In this document: piece after piece, positions 56,200 to 64,000 of the stretch
Layout of the letters: every line of letters starts with the position of its first letter
Numbering within the stretch: the stretch's first letter is position 1
From: Rhizophagus clarus
Lineage: Eukaryota > Glomeromycota > Glomeromycetes > Glomerales > Glomeraceae
NCBI GenBank assembly: GCA_015698045.1
Contig: BLAL01000259.1
Location: 744,001 to 808,000 of the forward strand
DNA: 64,000 nucleotides
Direction of reading: 5' to 3'
Made by a program: the position numbers and the translations under genes
Notes under the pieces: generated by a model
Told to the model about the DNA's origin: nothing
Database searches by the model: none
What the model saw: only the letters and a program-made list of their open reading frames with translations

Positions 56200-57594
56200 C
56201 TAATTTTTTCGATGAGGCTGAATTCGAAAACGACCAGGATGACATAATGACACTACTGGATAAAGTTTCGGTGGTAAATCTTTCCATTCTGATACTTCCC
56301 GATATCTTGTACCGTTGACTGTAAAAGCGCAAGTTCTTTTATTCATATCTAAATGGACTGTAACCGTTGCGCCTTCATTAAATGGAAGACAATATTTTAT
56401 TATTTTATTAGAATTCCGACACTCACCACCGCCGGAACCTAATACCCAACCAGTAGATTGAGATCCTGCAAATCTTTCAAAATCTAAATTTTCTGACGCA
56501 CATACTCCAACCCAAGACCATCCACAATGTTTTTCAATAATGACATCCCATTCAAAAATACCTTTATCTTCTAATGCTATTTTAGCTCTAACATTTTGAA
56601 AACCACAACCATATGGCGCATGTACAACTTTTCCATCATCCTCAATAATTAGTTTGGATCCACATGCTTTCTCGTCCCAAACATAACCATATTCATTAAT
56701 TGGTATTCCACGAGTATTACTTAAATTTAAATTACTTAATAACGCCATATGTCGATAAATACCAAGAATTGTTTCGGTTGGAATAATTTTTAATGGTTCA
56801 ATGATATCAACTATTATTTGTGCTTTAATTCTTCTAAAATCAATGAATTCGATCAATGGCTTCAATTCTTCAGCAATTGTTTGATTGTCGATAATAAATT
56901 TATTTCCTACTCGGACTGAATTATCCAGTTGTTCTAAAGTTGGTAACAATTCTATTAAAGTATTGTAAACATCATTAGAGACTTGATTTGCTGCTAGAAT
57001 TGCACTATATCGAAAAACTTCATATTCCGGGGTTGCGAAAGACATTTCTTTCTCATGTGTAATGGATAAAAGATACTTAAAACCCGTAATGGATAACCGA
57101 CCAAATTCGATATTATTAAGCGGCATAATTGCTACCGTTTCAACCAATAAATTAAGAAGAATATTATCTTCTGATAAAGGTTTTTCTGAAATTTTAGATA
57201 ATAATTCCGGCGAATAATTTTTACCCAAATCTGTATTCTTAACAGTTCTTGTAATAAAATCCTGAAGATCAGATAATTGAAAATAATCAGCAGCATGAAA
57301 AGCTTCAACCGTATTATCTTTCGTTAAAGAATCTTCTTTAATTGATCCTGTATAAATATATTCTAATATAATTTCCATTCCAGAAGAATTGATCGTTGGA
57401 AGTGAAATTTGTTTTTCATAACTTTCTTTCATCCCATTATAAAGTAATCTATCAAATACTTCGGACCTTGCTGCTAAAATTGCTCTACAACCGTATAATT
57501 TATTTTCATTTTCACATAAAATTTCTATGTCACTATATTTTGAATTATTTATTAATAATTTTAAATCTTCTTCTAACGAATATCCTCTCGTCAT
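56200..57594 (-). CDS. BTB-BACK-SPRY protein, intact (copy N)
   Basis: A 464-residue frame starting MTRGYSLEEDLKLLINNSKY. BTB is at about 18-117, BACK-like at about 125-285 (FGRLSITGFKYLLS, EYEVFRYSAILAANQ) and SPRY at about 304-460 (GIFEWDVIIEK, SWVGVCASEN, TGWVLGSGG, VTVHLDMNKRTCAF, LYPVVSL). The loop has one extra Gly and Glu before its first cysteine (GGGECRNSNKIIKYC), and YCPSF has become YCLPF. It is divergent from the BTB-Sel1 gene at 57971, with a spacer of about 376 bp that is also duplicated further right. CUL3-adaptor role inferred. Confidence 0.93.
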   Translation of the reverse strand: MTRGYSLEEDLKLLINNSKYSDIEILCENENKLYGCRAILAARSEVFDRLLYNGMKESYEKQISLPTINSSGMEIILEYIYTGSIKEDSLTKDNTVEAFHAADYFQLSDLQDFITRTVKNTDLGKNYSPELLSKISEKPLSEDNILLNLLVETVAIMPLNNIEFGRLSITGFKYLLSITHEKEMSFATPEYEVFRYSAILAANQVSNDVYNTLIELLPTLEQLDNSVRVGNKFIIDNQTIAEELKPLIEFIDFRRIKAQIIVDIIEPLKIIPTETILGIYRHMALLSNLNLSNTRGIPINEYGYVWDEKACGSKLIIEDDGKVVHAPYGCGFQNVRAKIALEDKGIFEWDVIIEKHCGWSWVGVCASENLDFERFAGSQSTGWVLGSGGGECRNSNKIIKYCLPFNEGATVTVHLDMNKRTCAFTVNGTRYREVSEWKDLPPKLYPVVSLCHPGRFRIQPHRKN

Positions 57595-57970
57595 TCTTTA
57601 GAAAAAAAAAATTATTTTTAGTACTTTTTGGGTTAACAACGCTCAGATTTATATTTGTGTTATGTTGTACTAATCTCTGTAAAGGAAATGTTCGGTTGTG
57701 TTCCATGCACATCTGTCGTCATCGCCCATCATTAAGGCGTTTGTGATCGACATGATTGCATTTTATATAAATAATGGAATTTTATCAAAATTTGAAAAAA
57801 AGAATGGAAAATAATCAAGTAGGAAGAGTAATTTAGAAAAAGAGTAGAATTATAAGTATTATATACTTAAGGCGAAATATTATCCGAGATTCCGATACTT
57901 ACCAAATAAATTGAATATCATATTAAAGTTACCCATTACACTTTTTTCAATTTTGAAGTTGGTTATAATC
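57595..57970. promoter_or_regulatory. Bidirectional spacer between copy N and BTB-Sel1 gene
   Basis: On the copy N side (minus sense) it has GAACATTTCCTTTACAG, GTACAACATAACACAAAT and an A/T leader, i.e. the family promoter block. The remainder drives the plus-strand gene. The whole spacer recurs at 62672-63073 with high similarity (ATGCACATCTGTCGTCATCG, TGATCGACATGATTGCATTT, AATCAAGTAGGAAGAGTAAT), showing that the pair was duplicated as a block. Confidence 0.55.
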
Positions 57971-59715
57971 ATGTACGATAATAAATTTTTACCAAAATTA
58001 TCTCAAGATTTTCTTGAAATTTTAGAAGATAATGAATTTTATGATATAATTATTGAAGTTGGTGATGACCCTTACGTAAAAATTTTTCGTGCTCATATGG
58101 TTATTTTAAATTATCGTTCCCCTTATTTGCGAAGAATTTTATCAACTAATGTTAAGAAAAATGACGGAACTTTGGCACATGTTAAGTTACCATATATTTC
58201 ACCTGAAATTTTTCAAATGGTTTTAAGGTAGGAGGAATTAAAATAACATACTATAACGATTTTTTTTTTGAAAAAAAAAATTTGTAGCAAAAATATTTAA
58301 ATTTTCTCTTTTTTTTTAGGTATATTTATGGAGGAAGTCTTTCTTTAGAGGAATACGATACTTTGGATATTATTAAAATTTTGGTTGCTTCTAATGAACT
58401 TAGTCTTCAAGAATTAATCATTCATTTACAATTATTTTTGATTGAAAATAAAAAAAATTGGATGGAACAAAATTTTAACTTGGTATATAAAACAAGTTTT
58501 GAAAATAATTCTTTCTTAAAATTACAAAATTTTTGTATTGAATTCATGTCTAAAGAACCAGAAAAAATTTTTAATTCAATCGATTTCAATTCATTATCAG
58601 AAAATTGTTTAATTTCTCTTATTCAACATGATAATATTAAAATGAATGTTATTCAAGTTTGGGAAAATGTACTTAAATGGGGTATTGCTCAAAATCCTGA
58701 ACTTCCTTCAGACCCTTTTAGTTATTCAAAAGATGATTTTATTACTTTAAGGAATACTTTACAACAATGTATTCCCTTTATTAATTTCTTTAATTTAACA
58801 TCTAAAGAATATCTGGGTAAAGTATATCCATATAAAAAAATTATTCCAAAAGATATGCGTGAAAATTTATTTAGACATTTCATGGATCAGTCAAATAGTA
58901 ATCCAGAACCAATTATAACTAAGGAAGTTGATTCTATAACAATATCAAGTACACAAAAAAACGAAAAAGATTTTAATATGATAGTTGACGGAATAAATGA
59001 TCTTATATATGAATCATTAAATAAAGGAATTGATAGGATATTAATAAAACAAAAAGTTATTGAATATTTTAACGATCATAATATAGATGCACAAGAGACT
59101 TATAATTGGTTATTGAATAATCAAATCAGTATAAATTCTATTTTTTTACTTGGGTATTTTAATTATTATGGAATTGAAACAAGTTTAAATTATGAGAAAG
59201 CATTTAATCTGTTTATTAGTGCTTCGGAAAAAGATCATACATTAGCTCAATTTTTTCTTGGTGATTGTTATAAAATTGGGCGTGGAACTATAAAAAATGA
59301 AAAATTAACTTTTGAATATTATGAAAAAGCAGCTAATAAGAACTTATCACAAGGACAAACAAGTATCGGTTATTGTTATAAAAATGGTGCATGTGTTAAA
59401 AAAGATTTAATAAAGGCTTTTTATTGGTATGAAAAAGCTGCAAAAAATGGTAATATAACAGCCATATCTAATCTAGGGCATTGTTATGATAATGGTATTG
59501 GTATTACAGTTGATAAACAAAAAGCATTTGAATTATATCAAAATGCTGCAAATTTAGGAAAAAAAGTAGCACAATATAATCTTGCTTTAATGTATGAAAA
59601 AGGAGATGGAATTATAAAGGACATAGATAAAGCAATTTATTGGTATGAAAAATCTGCTAAACAAGGTGATAAAGACGCACAAAATAAATTAAAAATACTT
59701 CAAAAAAATCAATAA
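57971..59715 (+). CDS. BTB-BACK-Sel1-repeat protein (intron 58228-58319)
   Basis: Two exons, 57971-58227 and 58320-59715, are joined across a 92-nt GT-AG intron and give 550 residues starting MYDNKFLPKLSQDFLEILED. The intron interrupts the BTB domain at VLR/YIYGG. BTB is at about 14-115 (YDIIIEVG, FRAHMVILNYRSPYLRRIL) and a BACK-like helical region at about 120-255. The motif YPYKKIIPKDMRENLF at about 263-280 is where related fungal proteins often continue into a TLDc domain; here, after a low-complexity linker, there are about five Sel1 repeats (about 355-545; ALAQF-type helices such as AQFFLGDCYKIGRGT, AFYWYEKAAKNGN, AQYNLALMYEKGDG). BTB-Sel1 proteins are expected to act as scaffolds or ligase adaptors; partners are unknown. 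An upstream in-frame ATG at 57911 is less likely, as the duplicate lacks it. Confidence 0.92.
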
Positions 59716-61311
59716 CAATTTATAATGTAAATTCTTTATTTATATGATTGTAAAACTGAGTAGATATATTACTCAAAATAAACAAATTTTTATTAATTTT
59801 TATCTTTATATGATGATTCAGTTTCTATATATTTTTTTTATACTTAAAAGTGGATTGTATTATAATTATATTTTTTTCTTTAAATTAAAATAACTTTTAA
59901 TATTAAGTAATTAAAATATGGAAAATCTAATATTGAATGCATTTTCCGTAAAAAAAATTTGTGTAGAAAAAAAAATTCAATCGTAGGTCGTAAAAGATAA
60001 GGTTAGTTGATTGGTGATATTTTAATATAAAATGTTTTCTGACTAAAACCATTTTACTTCTTTTATCCTAGAAATATATAAAATAATTTATTAACATAAA
60101 ATTGTGTCTATTTTTATTGTAAGCAAATAGTAAAGCATAGTGATTGCTGAATTTTGTTAAATAATAAAATTCTTTTGATTGTATTTTTTCATTCTTAAGA
60201 GACTTTTAACATGAAAAAAGGCAAGCATAAAAGAGTCAGAGGCAAAATATGAGTAAAGAAAATACTGTATTTAATGGTTAATCTTTTTTCCGGACTGATA
60301 ATAACTGTTCTAAAATAAAACTAATAAACTAAAAATAATACAATAAGCAAAACTGCGCCTCTTAAATATTCCCTTGCGGTACACATACCCATCTATGCAT
60401 ATTACTAATAGGTCAAATAATAGTAAAGTTACCGCATTAATATTATTTATTTAATATAATCATCAGGAAATTTTTAGGTAGATCGAACCATGTAATTCCA
60501 CATGGATTAGTTTGGAAATACAGTATGTGGAATTCCACATATTCCTATAGCCCTACATGGATCCATATATATTACCTTCGATCTATGCCGACAATACCAC
60601 GCGTTTCGTCACAGGGCATCTGGAAAATATTTGGAATTCCACAATTTTCCACGGTATATGATGTGGATTTCCATGTGGATTTTAAGCGGAAAAAACTTCC
60701 TGATGATATTATATATTATATTAGTATTTAATGGGTTATCTTAAAGTTCTTGTAACCAGAAGCACCTAGTAATTAATCTGCAGTGTCATATAAATAATCC
60801 TGTTAATATTGAATTCAAAATAAGAAGACGCTAATGATGTAGAATTTTTTGCATATTTAAATGATTATTCTTTGTAAATATGTCCTGATACAATACATTT
60901 CAACGGAATTACTATTGGAAAGAAATTAGTTTAAAGTTTGCCTTTATTTAATCAACTAAATACTGATTTCTATCTCTACATAAAATTTTTGTATCGCCAC
61001 ATTTTTTAGTAATTCAAATTTTGCTTTAGTGAACAATTTTTTTAAAATATTCAAATAATTTATTCATTATAGCACTAGCACGCTCATTAAATAAATTTTT
61101 TTTACATCAATATACTTACTGTATATAGTATAATTAAAAAAAAGGTATAGTTTTAAGACAGTCTTTTTTCTCGAGTGAGTTACTAATTTATTATATGGAT
61201 AATAATGATAGTGACAAAGTTTAAATTTCAAATTCTAGCCATTTCCATAAGTTAATTTATTCAAGAAAAAAATCTAAACATATAATAAAATCATAAAATT
61301 TATACAAAATT
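59716..61311. other. AT-rich spacer between duplicated blocks, with palindromes
   Basis: A GC-richer stretch at 60480-60700 repeats the word AATTCCACATGG / ATGTGGAATTCCACAT, including an 18-bp perfect palindrome at 60524-60541; it may be a small repeat element. No gene recognised. Confidence 0.45.
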
Positions 61312-62671
61312 CTAATTTTTTTGATGAGGCCGAATTCGAAAACGACCAGGATGACATAATGATACTACTGGATAAAGTTTTGGTGCGATACTTTGTACCA
61401 TTGATTGTAAAAGCGCAAGTTCTTTTATTCATATCTAAATGAACTGTAACCGTTGCGCCTTCATCAAATAGAGGACAATATTTTATTGCTTTACTAGAAT
61501 TATAACATTCACACCGGAACTTAATACCCAGTAGATTGATATCCTGCGAACTTATTATAATCTAAATTTTCTGGCGCACATATTCCAACCCAAGACCATC
61601 CACAATATTTTTCAATAATGACATCCCACTCAAAGATACCTTTATCTTCTAATGCTATTTTAGCTCTAACATTTGAAAACCACAACCATGTGGTGCATGC
61701 ATTACTTTTCCATCATCCTCGATAATAAGTTTGGATCCACATGCTTTCTCATTCAAAACATCACCATATTCATTAATTGGTATTCCACGAGTATTAAATT
61801 TGAATTATTTAATGATGCTTTATATCGATAAACGTTAAGAATTGTTTCGATTAGAACGATCTCTAATGGTTCAATAATATCAATTATTATTTTGATTTAA
61901 TTCTTCTGAAATCGATAAACTCAATCAAAGGCTTCAATTCTTTAACGATTTTTTGATTATCTGTAATAAATTTATTTCTTACTCGAACTGAATTATCCAA
62001 TTGTTCTAAAGTTGGTAACAATTCTATTAAAGTGTTGCGCGCATCGTTCGAGACTTGATTTGCCGCTAGAATTGCAATATATCGAAAAACTTCATATTCT
62101 GAAGTTGCGAAAGGCTTTTCTTTTTCATGTGTAATAGATAAAAGATATTTAAGACCGGTAATAGTTAGACAATCGACCAAATTCGATATTATTTAATGGC
62201 ATAATTGCTACCGTTTCGACCAATAAATTAAGAATAATATTATCTTCTGTTACTGTAAATATTTTTCCGAAATTTTGGATAATAATTCTGGCGAACAACT
62301 TTTACTAAATTAGTATTCATAACAATTTTGTAATAAAATCTTTAAGGCCAGATAATTGAGAATAATCTGCAGCAGAAAAAACCTCAATAAATGATATTAT
62401 CTTTCGTTAAAAAATATTCTTTGACTGATCCCGTATAAGCATATTCTAATATAGTAATTTCCATTCCAGCGGAACTAATCTTTGGGAAAGAAATTGATTT
62501 TCTTTGGTCCCATTATAAAGTAATCTATCAAATATTTCGGACCTTGCTGCTAAAATTGCTCTGCAACCGTATAATTTTTTTCATTTTCACATAAAATTTC
62601 TGTCACTATATTTTGAATTATTTATTAATAACCTTAAATAATCTTTTCCTAACAAATTATCCTCTTGTCAT
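61312..62671 (-). pseudogene. BTB-BACK-SPRY relic, duplicate of copy N (copy O)
   Basis: From the ATG at 62671 to the QPHQKN-equivalent end at 61312 it parallels copy N throughout, but carries many 1-10 nt indels in BTB, BACK (open piece 62180-61887: LTITGLKYLLSITHEKEKPF, SNDARNTLIELLPTLEQL) and SPRY, where the segment TEWNNLPPK is deleted. Indels fall both in homopolymers and in complex sequence, so it is a genuine pseudogene rather than a sequencing artefact. Confidence 0.92.
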
Positions 62672-63073
62672 TTTTTTAGAAAAAAAAAATTATTTTTAGT
62701 AAAAATGATTCTACTATTTTGGGTTAACAACGCCCAGATCTATATTTGTATTATGTTGTACTCTCCGTAAAAAAAATGTTCGGTTATGTTCCATGCACAT
62801 CTGTCGTCATCGGCTCATCACCCATCATTAATGCGTTTGTGATCGACATGATTGCATTTTATATAAATAATGGAATTTTATCAATTTGAAAAAAGAAAAG
62901 AAAATAATCAAGTAGGAAGAGTAATTTAGAAAAGGAGTAGAATTATAAATTCAATATTATATACCTAAGGCGAAATATTCTCCGAGATTCTGATACTTAC
63001 CAAATAAATTGAATATTTTCAAAGTTAACCATTACACTTTTTTCAATTTCTTTGAAAGTCGAAGTTGGTTATA
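62672..63073. promoter_or_regulatory. Duplicated bidirectional spacer
   Basis: A diverged copy of 57595-57970 in the same orientation. It contains the promoter remnants of copy O and the upstream region of the second BTB-Sel1 gene. Confidence 0.5.
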
Positions 63074-64000
63074 ATGTACGATAATAAATTTTTACCAAAA
63101 TTGTCTCAAAATTTTCTTGAAATTTTAGAAGATAATGAATTTTATGATATAACCATTGAAGTTGGTGATGACCCTTACGTAAAAATTTTTCATGCTCATA
63201 TGGTTATTTTAAATTGTCGTTCCCCTTATTTGCAAAGAATTTTATCAACTAATGTTAAGAAAAATGATAGAATTTTGGCACATGTTAAGTTACCAAACAT
63301 TTCACCTGAAATTTTTCAAATGGTTTTAAGGTAAGAGAATTAAAATAACATACTATAACGATTTTTTTTTGAAGAAAAAAAAAAATTTATTGCAAAAATA
63401 TTTAAATTCCTCTTTTTTTTTAGGTATATTTATGGAGGAAGTCTTTCTTTAGAGGAATACGATACTTTGGATATTATTAAAATTTTGGTTGCTTCTAATG
63501 AACTTAGTCTTCAAGAATTAATCATTCATTTACAATTATTTTTGATTGAAAATAAAAAAAATTGGATGGAACAAAATTTTGGCGTGGTATATAAAACAAG
63601 TTTTGAAAATAATTCTTTCTTAAAATTACAAAATTTTTGTATTGAATTCATGTCTAAAGAACCAGAAAAAATTTTTAATTCGATCGATTTTAATTTACTT
63701 TCAGAAAATTGTTTAATTTCTCTTATTCAACATGATAACTTTAAGATGAATGTTATTCAAGTTTGGGAAAATGTACTTAAATGGGGTATTGCTCAAAATC
63801 CCGAACTCCCTTCAGACCCTCTTAGTTATTCAAAAGATGATTTTATTACTTTAAGGAATACTTTACAAAAATTTATTCCTTTTATTAATTTCTTTAATTT
63901 AACTTCTAAAGAATATCTGGATAAAGTATATCCATATAAAAAAATTATTCCAAAAGATATGCGTGAAAATTTATTAAGACATTTCATGGATCAGCCAAAT
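63074..64000 (+). CDS. BTB-BACK-(Sel1) protein, second copy, cut by window end
   Basis: Exon 1 is 63074-63330 and exon 2 runs from 63424 to the window edge, separated by a 93-nt intron at the same position as in the first copy. The readable part covers BTB (YDITIEVG, FHAHMVILNCRSPYLQRIL) and the BACK-like region through YPYKKIIPKDMRENLL, with no stop or frameshift. Most differences from the first copy are silent or conservative, which suggests that this gene is still under selection while its divergent partner has decayed. Sel1 repeats are expected beyond 64000 but are not seen here. Confidence 0.9.

Overview
The window looks like nuclear DNA of an arbuscular mycorrhizal fungus close to Rhizophagus (Glomeromycotina). 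This is inference from very AT-rich DNA, long homopolymers, short GT-AG introns, multiplied BTB/POZ proteins, a BTB-Sel1 pair, an MLKL-type kinase relic and a heavy load of decayed genes and small transposons. No RNA gene or CRISPR array was recognised.

The main content is a dispersed array of one family: intronless proteins of about 465-480 residues with an N-terminal BTB/POZ domain, a BACK-like helical middle and a C-terminal SPRY (B30.2-like) domain. I count 16 loci. Seven are intact (1749-3155 -, 4965-6404 +, 7505-8908 -, 11109-12497 -, 15365-16789 -, 45183-46601 +, 56200-57594 -). One is intact apart from a homopolymer frameshift (48327-49716 -). Eight are decayed or fragmentary (around 13.4, 17.5, 19.5, 24.8, 27.0, 33.9, 53.8 and 62.0 kb). 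The architecture is that expected of CUL3 ubiquitin-ligase adaptors: BTB-BACK would bind the ligase and SPRY would choose the target. The most variable part of the SPRY domain is a loop bounded by two invariant cysteines, so the array may be a birth-and-death repertoire of recognition proteins. The paralogues also share a promoter block and A/T-palindromic leaders.

Layout: 1-1.2 kb, MLKL-like kinase pseudogene. 1.7-20.1 kb, dense BTB-BACK-SPRY array. 20.3-21.8 kb, dispersed and tandem non-coding repeats. 22.3-23.9 and 28.6-30.7 kb, two broken copies of a multi-exon gene with a PD-(D/E)XK-like nuclease domain, one retaining a bromodomain. 24.5-27.4 kb, two BTB-SPRY relics around a terminal-inverted-repeat element. 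32.9-34.9 kb, a relic split by a 648-bp transposon. 35-45 kb, a gene-poor repeat desert with nested MITEs, an interstitial telomere-like tract, a GC-rich retroposon with a 17-bp target duplication and a 1.7-kb minisatellite. 45-50 kb, one intact and one frameshifted BTB-SPRY gene. 50.7-52.6 kb, a poly(A)-tailed retrocopy with a 20-bp target duplication. 53-54.7 kb, a relic carrying a second copy of the 650-bp transposon. 56.2-64 kb, a segmental duplication of a divergent pair (BTB-BACK-SPRY / BTB-BACK-Sel1); in the second copy the SPRY gene has decayed and the BTB-Sel1 gene stays open to the window edge.
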